DNA from: Mycobacterium paraense
GTDB lineage: Bacteria > Actinomycetota > Actinomycetes > Mycobacteriales > Mycobacteriaceae
Reading direction: 5' to 3'
Length of the DNA: 64,000 nt
Assembly: GCF_002101815.1 (NCBI RefSeq)
Contig: NZ_LQPM01000013.1
Span: 1-64,000, forward strand
This document shows positions 12,032 to 21,256 of the stretch, piece by piece. The stretch's first letter is position 1, and the number at the start of each line of letters is the position of its first letter. The notes beneath the pieces were generated by a model. It worked only from the letters and a program-made list of their open reading frames with translations. It had not been told where the DNA came from and did not search any database. A program made the position numbers and the translations under genes.

Positions 12032-13144
12032 TTAAATAGTGGCCGTTCTCGTCGGACGGTCCATAATCGGCCCGGCCACCTGGCTCGCGTGGCGAGCCCG
12101 ATTTCCGCCGCTGCGCTTGGCGGCGTACATCGCGTCGTCAGCGATCGCGATCAGCTGCTCGATGCGGGCGGTAATATCGCGACCGCTCACGAAATTCACC
12201 TCGGCGCTGGCGGTGCCGATACTCGCCGTCATCTTGGGGGAAAGGCTCGTCACGGCGGCGCAAATCCGCGCGGCCAGCGGCTCTATCTCGGAAGTCGCAC
12301 AGGTTAGCGCGATGAGAAACTCCTCGCCGCCGGCGCGGCAGATGATGGCGTCGGGGGGCGTGTGCTCGATCAGCAACCTACTGACCGCCCGAAGCGCATC
12401 ATCGCCCACGCAATGACCATGGGTGTCGTTGATGCGTTTGAAGTTGTCCAGGTCGATCATCACCACCGCCAGACGGCTATGCGCATGGGACGGATTCGCA
12501 AGGCGATGGCCGACCACCTCCACGAACGCGCGCCGGTTCAACAGGCCGGTGAGCGCATCCTCTTCGGAGCGCTGCGCGTACCCCCGCATGGCCTGCGACA
12601 TACCCCAAGCACCAAGCAGCACAGACACATTGACGAAATTGATCAACCAGAACGCCCCTATCGCCGCGGCGATGCTGACGTCGCCGGCCAGGCGCGCCAC
12701 CGCCGCGAGCGCGATCGCGACAGCCACTGCGGAGTGGAACAGCACGAGTTTTCGTCGGTGGAATACCGCGGTGTAGGCACCCGTAACCGTCGTGGCGGTA
12801 CAGACCAGGGCGGAGAGAGCCGCGGTGGGCTGGACCACGCTCCACCCACCGACACACAGCAAGCCGATCATGGCGGTGGCCTCTGACTGCCGTCGCGTGG
12901 GCCAGCGCGTCAGCCAGAAGGCGGTCATGCCGATGCTGAACGCGATGATGAGCCCGCCCACGACCACCGCGCCCACGCTCGGGTGGTGTTGGCTGAACAA
13001 CGCGCTCAACGGCGCCATCGCCGCCGACGCGCAGACGACAGCCATGATCCGCTGTGCGGCACGCAACCGTCCGCGCTGGCAGAGAAACGCCTTGATCCAC
13101 TCGTACTTGTCGGGCCTATTGCGCCAAGGAATCGGCCGGGACAT
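12032..13144 (-). CDS. Membrane-bound diguanylate cyclase (GGDEF domain)
   Basis: Makes cyclic di-GMP from two GTP. The N-terminal half (about residues 30-205) holds six hydrophobic helices, a membrane sensor without recognisable ligand motif. The C-terminal GGDEF domain (about 215-370) has LTGLLNRRAF, the metal-binding DLDNFKRIND and an intact active site GGEEF. There is no RxxD product-inhibition site at the expected place before GGEEF (IICRA instead), so feedback inhibition by the product seems absent. The ATG at 13144 follows a good GGAGG. No EAL domain is encoded in the window. Confidence 0.88.
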   Translation of the reverse strand: MSRPIPWRNRPDKYEWIKAFLCQRGRLRAAQRIMAVVCASAAMAPLSALFSQHHPSVGAVVVGGLIIAFSIGMTAFWLTRWPTRRQSEATAMIGLLCVGGWSVVQPTAALSALVCTATTVTGAYTAVFHRRKLVLFHSAVAVAIALAAVARLAGDVSIAAAIGAFWLINFVNVSVLLGAWGMSQAMRGYAQRSEEDALTGLLNRRAFVEVVGHRLANPSHAHSRLAVVMIDLDNFKRINDTHGHCVGDDALRAVSRLLIEHTPPDAIICRAGGEEFLIALTCATSEIEPLAARICAAVTSLSPKMTASIGTASAEVNFVSGRDITARIEQLIAIADDAMYAAKRSGGNRARHASQVAGPIMDRPTRTATI

Positions 13145-13355
13145 CCGTCGGCAACCTCCGAAAGAAGCATCGCGCGCGCAGCAGCGCGAGAAGGTCGTAG
13201 AAAGGAACAGTAGGCCCGACATCATGAGTAGACCAGAGAAACGAGGGTGAAAGTTTGGTTTTACCGCGATTTACTGAACTTTAACCCTGTGGACGGCTGA
13301 GGCGGCTCTGGCCGCGCAGTTGGATTGCTCGGTCGCCGATTCGCCGACGACCGCT

Positions 13356-14342
<987 letters not shown>

Positions 14343-14378
14343 TCACCAGGCTGTTTTGCTCGGATGTCTAGGCCACAA

Positions 14379-14394
14379 ACACTACCCCTGGGGT
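14379..14394 (-). promoter_or_regulatory. NrdR-like box 1 upstream of nrdF2
   Basis: The 16-base sequence ACACTACCCCTGGGGT resembles the NrdR consensus, which begins ACAC and is roughly dyad symmetric. Its start lies 32 bp from the second box, three helical turns, which is the usual spacing of NrdR box pairs. Confidence 0.55.
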
Positions 14395-14410
14395 ACGACA
14401 ACCCGCGGCA

Positions 14411-14426
14411 ACACAACACGTTGTGT
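14411..14426 (-). promoter_or_regulatory. NrdR-like box 2 upstream of nrdF2
   Basis: ACACAACACGTTGTGT is almost a perfect palindrome and the better of the two boxes. NrdR is a nucleotide-sensing repressor of ribonucleotide reductase genes; its gene is not in this window. Confidence 0.65.
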
Positions 14427-14442
14427 TTGCCGTGTCGCAGCG

Positions 14443-15045
14443 TCAATCCAGCCCGGCCCTGCGCAACGTGTCGGTGAGGCCGTCCTCCAGGGCGCTCAGC
14501 GCGATGTCGGTCAGGCGACCCAGGTCGTCGATGTCGTGCTCGCCTTTGGCCATCCACGCTTCCAATGCCACGAACACCGCGGTCGCCAGGCTGTGGGCCG
14601 CGACGTCGGCGATCATCGCGCCTTCGGCGGTGGGCGCGGAACGTTCATGGATGAAGCGGGCGATCTCGTCGGCGACCTGATCGCGCATGCGCCGGACGTG
14701 GCTGGCGATGATCTCCTGGTCGAGATCGCGCGACCGGATGGTGGCCGCTTCGCGGACCATCGCGAAGTCAAAGGGGAAGGCGTCCATGGCTTTTCGCACC
14801 GACGCCGTGATGGGCTCCCCGTGCGGGCGCAGCGCCAACGCGCGGGCGAACCATTCGAAGCCGATGTCGTAGTCGGCGAAGATCACCGCGTGCTTCGAGG
14901 GGAAGTGCCGATAGAACGTTCGCTCGGTCACCCCGACGTCGGCGGCGATATCGGAAACGCTGGTTTGGTGCACGCCGTCGGCGACGAAGCGCTTCATCGC
15001 CGCCTGCAGTAGCGCCTGACGCGTGCGCTGTCTACGAGATTCCAC
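14443..15045 (-). CDS. TetR family transcriptional regulator
   Basis: A 200-residue repressor. The helix-turn-helix is at about residues 22-50 (SVSDIAADVGVTERTFYRHFPSK), followed by an all-helical ligand domain of unknown specificity. It starts at a GTG. It is divergent from a flavin-dependent amine/carotenoid-type oxidoreductase, and the 93-bp region between them holds two tandem copies of an ATGTCA-N4-TGACRT palindrome, very likely its own operators. It should therefore control itself and the oxidoreductase. Confidence 0.9.
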   Translation of the reverse strand: MESRRQRTRQALLQAAMKRFVADGVHQTSVSDIAADVGVTERTFYRHFPSKHAVIFADYDIGFEWFARALALRPHGEPITASVRKAMDAFPFDFAMVREAATIRSRDLDQEIIASHVRRMRDQVADEIARFIHERSAPTAEGAMIADVAAHSLATAVFVALEAWMAKGEHDIDDLGRLTDIALSALEDGLTDTLRRAGLD

Positions 15046-15064
15046 CGTGCCAGCATGCCACGAA

Positions 15065-15080
15065 ATGTCAGCATTGACGT
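15065..15080 (+). promoter_or_regulatory. TetR operator candidate, copy 1
   Basis: ATGTCA-gcat-TGACGT, an imperfect copy (one base differs) of the palindrome 20 bp downstream. The 20-bp spacing puts the sites about two helical turns apart on the same DNA face. Confidence 0.6.
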
Positions 15081-15084
15081 AGAT

Positions 15085-15100
15085 ATGTCAGATGTGACAT
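15085..15100 (+). promoter_or_regulatory. TetR operator candidate, copy 2
   Basis: A perfect ATGTCA-gatg-TGACAT palindrome between the divergent TetR and oxidoreductase genes. Its size and place fit a TetR dimer site overlapping both promoters. Confidence 0.7.
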
Positions 15101-15138
15101 TGTGCCTTCTGTCCGGGACCCACACCGAAGGAGTCGCC

Positions 15139-16713
15139 ATGGCGGACTACGACGCGATCATCATCGGCGCGGGCCACAACGGCCTGGTCGCCGCGAACGT
15201 CCTGGCCAAGGGCGGCGCGAAAGTCCTTGTCCTGGAACGGGCTAACTTCCTCGGCGGAATGGCCGCCACCCGCGAGCTCTTCGACGGGTACAAGCACAGC
15301 GTCGGCGCCTGGGCGGTACTGATCTGGCGCCAGGAGATGACCGAACGCCTCGAGCTCACCAAGTGGGGCTTCGAGCTGATGGATCAGTGGACGTCCACCT
15401 GCACGTTCGGCGACGCCGCCGACACGCCGTTCGTGATGTACAACGACCTGGAACGCATGGCTCGCCACCTGCTCGACGACCACGGCGCCGACACCGCGGC
15501 GGCCCTCGGCGGCCTCTTCGCCCACATCGGGCGATTCGCACCGTATTTCGTCGAGTCGGCCTTTGGCCCGCCGCTGGACATCATCGAGGTGATCGCCGCC
15601 CAGCCCACCCCGGGGGACCGCCACGATTTCGCCCAGATGTGGTACGGCAGCACGATGGACACGGTCCGGCGCTTCCTGGCGCCCGACCAGGCCCGCTGCA
15701 TCCAGGGCTCGCTGGCGGCGATGTCGATCGACGCCTTCGACGGCGGGCCCTGGACCCCGGGCTCGAATGCCTCGACGCTGTACCACTACCTGATCGGCGG
15801 CGGCAACGTCGAATACATCATGCCGCGCGGCGGCATCGGCGCCCTGAGCGCCGCGCTGTGCCGGCGCGCCCAGGCGTTGGGCGCCGAGGTGCAGCTGAAG
15901 CAGCACGTGAAGCAGGTCCTGGTCGCCGACGGGCGAGCCACCGGCGTCCAACTGCGCGACGGCACCACGATTTCGGCCGACGCGGTGCTCTCGTCGCTCG
16001 ACCCCTACACCACGTTCGTGAATCTGGCCGGCGCGCAGAACTTTCCGCCCGACTACATCCGCAAGGTCAAGGAAATCAACTTCAACCTCGGCTACATCCA
16101 GGCCCACCTGACGATTGACCAAGCGCCGCAATGGATCGAGCGGCTGCAGCCCTTCATGCACGACAACGGCCAATGGTGTCCCACCGTCGCCTACGCGCCG
16201 TCGCCGGAGTACATCAGCGACGCCTGGGAGCAATACCGCAAGGGCCAGCTGCCCGATGCGCCGCCCACGTATCTGTACATCCCCAGCATGGTCGATTCGT
16301 CGCTGGCGCCCGAGGGCAAGCACAGCGCAACGATTTTCACGCCCTACTTCCCCACCGGCCTGGACGCCGACGAAAACCGAAGCTGGAAGGAGCAATACGC
16401 GGACACCTGCGTGAACATCTTCGACACGTTCGCGCCCGGGTTCGCCGACTCCGTCACCAACCGCGTGGTGTTCTCCAACCGCTACTTCGGCAGCACCTTC
16501 AGCGCGCACGCCGGCGACTACTCGCACGGCCTGCTGCAGCCCAACCAGCTGTGGACGGGCCGCGTCGTCGAGGGCGCCGACAAGTTCGCCACGCCGGTCG
16601 ACGGGCTCTTCCTGTGCGGGCAGTGCACCCACCCGGGCCCCGGGGTCACCGGCATCCCCGGGTGGAACGGGGCCGAGGCGGCCCTCAAGCACCTCAACGC
16701 CCGCGTCGCCTAG
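15139..16713 (+). CDS. FAD-dependent oxidoreductase, phytoene-dehydrogenase/PYROXD2-like
   Basis: About 524 residues with the CrtI/PYROXD2 layout. An N-terminal FAD-binding motif (IIIGAGHNGLVAANVLAKGG, then VLERANFLGGMA) and a C-terminal FAD clamp (LFLCGQCTHPGPGVTGIPGWNG) are clear; the middle is the variable substrate domain. The substrate is unknown: carotenoid-like isoprenoids, polyamines and other lipids are possible. The ATG at 15139 follows GAAGGAG. No phytoene synthase or other carotenoid gene is nearby, so a carotenoid role is not supported. Probably repressed by the divergent TetR protein through the twin palindromes. Confidence 0.88.
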   Translation: MADYDAIIIGAGHNGLVAANVLAKGGAKVLVLERANFLGGMAATRELFDGYKHSVGAWAVLIWRQEMTERLELTKWGFELMDQWTSTCTFGDAADTPFVMYNDLERMARHLLDDHGADTAAALGGLFAHIGRFAPYFVESAFGPPLDIIEVIAAQPTPGDRHDFAQMWYGSTMDTVRRFLAPDQARCIQGSLAAMSIDAFDGGPWTPGSNASTLYHYLIGGGNVEYIMPRGGIGALSAALCRRAQALGAEVQLKQHVKQVLVADGRATGVQLRDGTTISADAVLSSLDPYTTFVNLAGAQNFPPDYIRKVKEINFNLGYIQAHLTIDQAPQWIERLQPFMHDNGQWCPTVAYAPSPEYISDAWEQYRKGQLPDAPPTYLYIPSMVDSSLAPEGKHSATIFTPYFPTGLDADENRSWKEQYADTCVNIFDTFAPGFADSVTNRVVFSNRYFGSTFSAHAGDYSHGLLQPNQLWTGRVVEGADKFATPVDGLFLCGQCTHPGPGVTGIPGWNGAEAALKHLNARVA

Positions 16714-16738
16714 ACCCCTAGGCAGCGCCCGGCGTTCT

Positions 16739-16756
16739 ATGTACCATTTGGTACAT
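16739..16756 (+). promoter_or_regulatory. Operator palindrome overlapping -10 and start codon of the SRPBCC gene
   Basis: ATGTACCA-TT-TGGTACAT is a perfect inverted repeat with 8-base arms. It contains a -10-like hexamer TACCAT (16742-16747), and its last bases are the ATG of the downstream gene. That gene should therefore be leaderless, and a bound repressor would cover both promoter and transcription start. Confidence 0.7.
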
Positions 16757-17201
16757 GTTTAACGAGGACAGTATCGAGATCGACGCGCCGCCCCAGCTCG
16801 TGTGGGACGTCTTCAGCGACGTCGAACGCTGGCCCGAGTGGACGGCGTCGGTGACGTCGCTGACCGGGCAGGACGGATCCACCCTGGCCGCCGGCAAGCG
16901 GTTCGCGATCAAGCAACCCGGCCTGCAGAAGCTGGTGTGGCGGGTCTCCGAGATCGAACCCGGCACCTCCTGGACGTGGGTGCACCGCTCCCCCGGCGTG
17001 CGGGTGACCGCCCGCCACTACGTCACCGCCCTGCCGGGCGGCCGGACCCTGGTGCGCCAGGAACTCGATCAACGGGGCGTCCTCGGCGCGCTCGTCGCGC
17101 AGCTGATGGTCAAGCGGACCAAGCGCTTCCTCGCCATGGAGGCCCAAGGCCTCAAGGCCCGGTCGGAGCAGCTCAGCCGCGCCAATGGCCCGCACGCCTG
17201 A
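16755..17201 (+). CDS. SRPBCC (polyketide cyclase/START-like) family protein
   Basis: A 148-residue helix-grip protein that binds a hydrophobic ligand: SIEIDAPPQLVWDVFSDVERWPEWT at the start, then alternating beta strands and a long C-terminal helix. The ligand and any activity are unknown. The ATG overlaps a perfect palindrome, so translation is probably leaderless. Its 3' end overlaps the following TetR gene by 17 bp, so the two form an operon, and the regulator probably represses its own operon through the palindrome. Confidence 0.85.
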   Translation: MFNEDSIEIDAPPQLVWDVFSDVERWPEWTASVTSLTGQDGSTLAAGKRFAIKQPGLQKLVWRVSEIEPGTSWTWVHRSPGVRVTARHYVTALPGGRTLVRQELDQRGVLGALVAQLMVKRTKRFLAMEAQGLKARSEQLSRANGPHA

Positions 17202-17733
17202 CACCGAACGCCGCCGCCAACTACTGGATGCGCTGTTCGATGAGTTCGCCGCGAACGGCATCGGCAACCGTTCGCTGCGCGACGTCGCCGAAGCCGTCGG
17301 CACCAGCCACCGGATGCTGTTGCACCACTTCGGTTCTCGCGAAGACCTGCTGATCGCGATCGTCGAGGAGGCCGAGCGCCGCCAGATGGCCCTCGTTCCC
17401 GGCCTGCCGGCGGATCCGGCCGACGGCTTCGCCGCGATGTGGGCCGACTTGCGTCGCCCCGAACTGCGCCGGCTGGAACGGCTGTTCTTCGAGTGCTATT
17501 CGCGCGCGGCCCAGGGCGAAAAGCCGTTCACGCGGATGGTTCCCGGCGCCGTCGACGGCTGGCTGCGCGAGGTGGAGTCGGCCGCCGCCGGCGTCCCCTA
17601 CGACGGCGCGATGGCCAGGCTCGGGCTCGCCGTCACCCGCGGCCTGCTGCTGGACCTGGTGGCCACCGAGGACGAGGCCGGCGTGGACGCGGCCGCGGCC
17701 GCCTTCGTGGAGCTGCTCCGCGGGCACGTCTGA
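17185..17733 (+). CDS. TetR family transcriptional regulator
   Basis: A 182-residue TetR protein. The DNA-binding part (about 15-55) includes NRSLRDVAEAVGTSHRMLLHHFGSREDLL; the rest is helical with a C-terminal ligand pocket of unknown specificity. It is the second gene of the SRPBCC operon (17-bp overlap) and probably autoregulates it. It ends 13 bp before the convergent universal stress protein gene. Confidence 0.9.
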   Translation: MARTPDTERRRQLLDALFDEFAANGIGNRSLRDVAEAVGTSHRMLLHHFGSREDLLIAIVEEAERRQMALVPGLPADPADGFAAMWADLRRPELRRLERLFFECYSRAAQGEKPFTRMVPGAVDGWLREVESAAAGVPYDGAMARLGLAVTRGLLLDLVATEDEAGVDAAAAAFVELLRGHV

Positions 17734-17746
17734 CTTCGTCGGGGCC

Positions 17747-18205
17747 TCAGCCGGTGGTGTAGACGATCAGCACGTCGGTCTTGGCCCGGCGGGAGACTTC
17801 GGAGGGGACCGATCCCAGCAGCCGCCCGGCGACGCTGCTGAGCCCGACGTTGCCGACGACGAGCAGGTCGGCACGGATCTCCTCGGCGAGCTGCACCAGC
17901 GCATTGATGGGTGGGCCGACGATCGGCTTCTCCTCCACGTCCCTGGCCCCGGCCTGGTGCGCCCGCTCCCTGGCGTTCTGCAGGATCGCGTAGAACGGGG
18001 CCTCGCCCACCGTCCGGTAGTCCTGACCGTGATCGCTCCCCGGCGGGATGGCGTAGCGGCCCTTTTCCACCGGGACGGGGAGATGCGCGGTCGCCACGAT
18101 CAATTTCGCGCCGTGCTCCGCGGCGATCGCGGCTGCGCGCTCCACCGCGCGCAGCGACGAATCCGAGCCATCGGTGCCGACCACCACGGTCTGATAGGCG
18201 CTCAT
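17747..18205 (-). CDS. Universal stress protein (UspA family)
   Basis: A single-domain Usp of 152 residues. The start VVVGTDGSDSSLRAVERA and the nucleotide motif GNVGLSSVAGRLLGSVP match the ATP-binding G-2x-G-9x-G(S/T) pattern, so it should bind ATP. Mycobacterial relatives are induced by hypoxia or stress; no DosR-type box was looked for systematically. It lies between the TetR gene (convergent) and a flavin monooxygenase gene on its own strand. Confidence 0.92.
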   Translation of the reverse strand: MSAYQTVVVGTDGSDSSLRAVERAAAIAAEHGAKLIVATAHLPVPVEKGRYAIPPGSDHGQDYRTVGEAPFYAILQNARERAHQAGARDVEEKPIVGPPINALVQLAEEIRADLLVVGNVGLSSVAGRLLGSVPSEVSRRAKTDVLIVYTTG

Positions 18206-18263
18206 TGCCCTCCCAGTGTAAAACCCGACGCGACGGCTTAGGGAGCCCGAACTCGGGAAATGC

Positions 18264-19817
18264 CTACCCGGCGGGGCTCAGCTCCTTCTGACCGCGTCGA
18301 CCGCGTACCCCGAAGAACTGGTACTCCTCGGGCTTGACCGCGCGGGTCGCCCGCCAGTACTGCCAGGTGTAGCCGCCCCACAGCACGGTGTTCTTGCCGT
18401 GCTCGTCGAGGTACCAGCTGGCGCAGCCGCCGGTGTTCCACACCGACTGCGAAAGCCTTTGTTGCAGTTGGTCATTGAACCGGTCCTGCGCCTCCCGGGT
18501 GGGCGCCAGCGCCTGCGCGCCCATCTTGTCGCACGTCTTGATCGCGTCGGCGACGTAGCGGATCTGCGATTCGATCATGAACACCACGGAGTTGTGCCCG
18601 AGCCCGGTGTTGGGACCCAGCAGGAAGAACAGGTTGGGCACGTCGGCGATGGTGATGCCGCGATGCGCGCCGATGCCCTCGCGGTTCCAGCGGTCGACCA
18701 GGTCCTCCCCGTGCCGCCCCTTGATCTGGACGTAGGTGTAGGAGTCGGTGACGTGGAAGCCGGTGGCGTAGACGATCACATCGGCCTTGTGTTCCCGGCC
18801 GTCGGCGGTGACGATCCCGTCGGACGTGATGCGGCTGATGCCCTCGGTGATCAGCTGGGTCTTGGGGTCCGCGACCGCGCCGTAATAGGTGGAGGAGTTC
18901 AGGATTCGCTTGCACCCGATGCGGTAGTGCGGCGTCAGCTTGCGGCGCAGCTCGCGGTCCTTCACCGAGCGGCGGATGTTGTATTTGCAGTAGGCCTCGA
19001 TGAACTTCAGCGCGTTCGGCCGCTTGGTCATGCCGAAGGCCAGCGCCTCCTGGGCCCAGTAGATCCCCAGCCGCGTCAGCGCGCGCAGCCCCGGCACGTT
19101 CTCCATGGCCCGGCGCAGCGCCAGCGGAAGGTCCGGGTTGGAGCGCGGCACCACCCACGGCGGGGTGCGCTGGTAGAGCTGCAGCTCGGCGACCTGCCCG
19201 ACGATCTCGGGCACGATCTGGATCGCGCTGGCGCCGGTGCCGATGATCGCCACGCGCTTGCCGGTCAGGTCGACGCTGTGGTCCCACTCCGCGGAATGGA
19301 AAGCGGGGCCGGCGAATTCGTCGCGGCCCTCGATGTCGGGGAACGACGGGATGTGCAGCGCGCCCGCGCCGGAGATGAGGAACTGGGCGACGTATTCGCG
19401 GCCGTCGGCGGTGAACACGTGCCAGCGGTTCTCGTCGTCGTCCCAGTGGCCGCGATCGACCAGGGAGTTGAACACGATGTAGCGGCGCAGCCCGTATTTG
19501 TCGGTGACGCCCTTGAGGTAGTCCCAGATCTCGGGCTGATACGAGAACGGGTTCTTCCAGTCCGGCTTGGGTTCGAACGAAAACGAGTACAGGTGCGACG
19601 GGATGTCGCAGGCGCAGCCGGGGTAGCTGTTGTCTCGCCAGGTGCCCCCGATGTCGTCGGCCTTCTCCAGGATGACGAAGTCTTGCCCACTGAAGCCCTG
19701 CTTTTGCAGCGCGATCGCCATGCCGAGACCGGAAAAGCCGGTCCCGATGATCAGGGCGCGGGTGTGCACCGGTTCGCGCGACTGGGTGGCTTCGGCGTAC
19801 GTCATGGCATCGGTCAC
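18264..19817 (-). CDS. Flavin-containing Baeyer-Villiger-type monooxygenase (Rv3049c-like)
   Basis: A 517-residue FAD- and NADPH-dependent monooxygenase that would insert oxygen next to a carbonyl or oxidise a hetero-atom. The FAD site is IIGTGFSGLGMAIAL, the NADPH site AIIGTGASAIQIVPE, and the family fingerprint FAGPAFHSAEWD (FxGxxxHxxxW) sits between them. WWxxGGC-type features near the C-terminus (NTGGCASWYLDEHGKN) fit the EthA-like group. It starts at a GTG. The TetR gene (Rv3050c-like) lies upstream on the same strand; the gap holds an ATACCC/GGGTAT inverted repeat that may be its operator. Confidence 0.92.
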   Translation of the reverse strand: MTDAMTYAEATQSREPVHTRALIIGTGFSGLGMAIALQKQGFSGQDFVILEKADDIGGTWRDNSYPGCACDIPSHLYSFSFEPKPDWKNPFSYQPEIWDYLKGVTDKYGLRRYIVFNSLVDRGHWDDDENRWHVFTADGREYVAQFLISGAGALHIPSFPDIEGRDEFAGPAFHSAEWDHSVDLTGKRVAIIGTGASAIQIVPEIVGQVAELQLYQRTPPWVVPRSNPDLPLALRRAMENVPGLRALTRLGIYWAQEALAFGMTKRPNALKFIEAYCKYNIRRSVKDRELRRKLTPHYRIGCKRILNSSTYYGAVADPKTQLITEGISRITSDGIVTADGREHKADVIVYATGFHVTDSYTYVQIKGRHGEDLVDRWNREGIGAHRGITIADVPNLFFLLGPNTGLGHNSVVFMIESQIRYVADAIKTCDKMGAQALAPTREAQDRFNDQLQQRLSQSVWNTGGCASWYLDEHGKNTVLWGGYTWQYWRATRAVKPEEYQFFGVRGRRGQKELSPAG

Positions 19818-19847
19818 GGTGGATCGGTCTTCCTGTTAGCTCCGCAA

Positions 19848-19867
19848 ATACCCAGTACCCAGGGTAT
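19848..19867 (-). promoter_or_regulatory. Inverted repeat in the monooxygenase promoter region
   Basis: ATACCC and GGGTAT arms separated by eight bases, 31 bp upstream of the monooxygenase start codon. A TetR-family site is plausible given the upstream regulator gene. Confidence 0.45.
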
Positions 19868-19881
19868 CGGATGGCACGAGT

Positions 19882-19908
19882 GTTGACGATCGCCGCGGCG
19901 ATGTCAAC
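19882..19908 (-). terminator. Stem-loop after the TetR gene
   Basis: Twelve-base arms (GTTGAC...ATCGCC against GGCGATGTCAAC) with a one-base bulge form a strong hairpin 24 bp past the TetR stop codon. There is no T-run, so it may be a weak terminator, an mRNA-stabilising hairpin or an operator. Confidence 0.35.
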
Positions 19909-19931
19909 GTGGCAGAGGTCTCCAGCGGGCC

Positions 19932-20675
19932 TTAGCTCGCGGCGGGGTTGCTGGGCACCACGCTGTGAATCGGCTGATCCGGGTCCAACGAGATGCCGAG
20001 CGCCTCGGCCGTGCCGACCAGGACGCCCATCATGATCGTCGTCAGGTGGGCGACGAATTGCTCGCGCGGCATGCGCCGCGGGCTGTCGGCGTCGGGGCCC
20101 AGCCACCATTCGGTGGCCGAGGCGGCCGAGCCGAAGGCCGCGTGCCCGGCCAGCTCGATCGCCGCGTGGTCCAGCTCCATCTCGCGCAGTTCGTTGTCGA
20201 ACATGTCGGCCACGGCCAGGGTGATGCCGCGGCCCTCCTCGAGGATCTGCGGGCTCGCCGCCGACCGGCCCTGAATGAAGACCCGCAGCACGTTCGGGTG
20301 CTTGTCGACCAGCACGACGTACTCCTCGACCGCGCGGTGGATCACCTCGCGCGCCGAGTCGGTCTTCAGGTCGATCGACGGAAAGATCGCGCCCCACAGC
20401 ATGTCGCGCAGGCGCTCCCCGATCGCCTGGAACAGGTCGGACTTGTCGTGGAAGTGCCGGTAGATCTTCGGCTTGGCGGTGCCGGCCTCCTCGGCGATCT
20501 CCCGCACGCTCAAATCGGGCCCCAGGCGGTCGATGGCGCGGAACGCCGCCTCGACGATTTCGCCGCGCACCTTCTTGCGGTGTTCGCGCCACCGTTCGCT
20601 GCGCGCGTCGACCTTGACCCCGGGCTTCACGCTGGGGTGCGGCGGTCGGGGAATTCTCACCACATCAAGCACCAT
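19932..20675 (-). CDS. TetR family transcriptional regulator (Rv3050c-like)
   Basis: About 247 residues, with a basic N-terminal extension (PRPPHPSVKPGVKVDARSERW) before the helix-turn-helix LSVREIAEEAGTAKPKIYRHFHDKSDLF. The ATG at 20675 is chosen because it gives the length I recall for Rv3050c (246); the frame is open to 20765 but would run into the neighbouring gene. The ligand is unknown. It precedes the Baeyer-Villiger monooxygenase gene, which it may control. The upstream HD-domain gene ends 37 bp away. Confidence 0.87.
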   Translation of the reverse strand: MVLDVVRIPRPPHPSVKPGVKVDARSERWREHRKKVRGEIVEAAFRAIDRLGPDLSVREIAEEAGTAKPKIYRHFHDKSDLFQAIGERLRDMLWGAIFPSIDLKTDSAREVIHRAVEEYVVLVDKHPNVLRVFIQGRSAASPQILEEGRGITLAVADMFDNELREMELDHAAIELAGHAAFGSAASATEWWLGPDADSPRRMPREQFVAHLTTIMMGVLVGTAEALGISLDPDQPIHSVVPSNPAAS

Positions 20676-20712
20676 ACCGCGTAGGAGCCGCTGACCTGGG
20701 CAGACTTGGCCC

Positions 20713-21234
20713 TCACCAGCGCAGCATCGGAAACGGCCGGCGCGGGTGGGTGGCCGCGTAGCCAAGCAGGCCCCGCGCCAGGAACGCGTGAAATCCCAGG
20801 TACGGCAGCTCGGCCACCACCGCCTGGACGACGGAGCGCCGCAGGGGCCCGCTGAGCAGGCCGCGGCTGACGTCGATCCGGTCCGCGATGCGGAACGCCT
20901 CGACCATCGGGTCGCCGACGGCGCGCAGCCTGTGATGTTCGGCGATCATCGTTCGCGCGTCACCGATTTCGGCGATGCCGAACTCGCCGGCCAGGCTGGA
21001 CGCGAGGTCGGCCGAGGGCTCCAGGTAGTCGAAGGTGCCCGCGGTCCAGATGCCCAGGTCGTGCACCGCCCACGCGAGCGCGGCCCAGTCGGGCAGGGGG
21101 GCACCGAACAGCGCCTGGTGATAGCTCAGTCCCCGATAGACGTGATTGCGGTAGACGGGAAGGTCCGGCCCCAGCGCGTCCTCGTAGCGCGCCAGCACGG
21201 CATCGACGATCGGATGGGCGGTAACCGCGGTCAC
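20713..21234 (-). CDS. HD-domain-like hydrolase, small
   Basis: A 173-residue protein with the histidine/aspartate pattern of HD phosphohydrolases: RNHVYRGLSYHQA (first His), AWAVHDLGIW (the HD pair) and MIAEHHRL (further His). This suggests a metal-dependent phosphohydrolase acting on a nucleotide or similar phosphate ester; the substrate is not known. It lies just after nrdE on the same strand (22 bp gap), so it may be co-transcribed with the ribonucleotide reductase operon, which would fit a nucleotide-related role (inference). Confidence 0.75.
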   Translation of the reverse strand: MTAVTAHPIVDAVLARYEDALGPDLPVYRNHVYRGLSYHQALFGAPLPDWAALAWAVHDLGIWTAGTFDYLEPSADLASSLAGEFGIAEIGDARTMIAEHHRLRAVGDPMVEAFRIADRIDVSRGLLSGPLRRSVVQAVVAELPYLGFHAFLARGLLGYAATHPRRPFPMLRW

Positions 21235-21256
21235 CGGACGCTCCCGTCGTGGGCGC

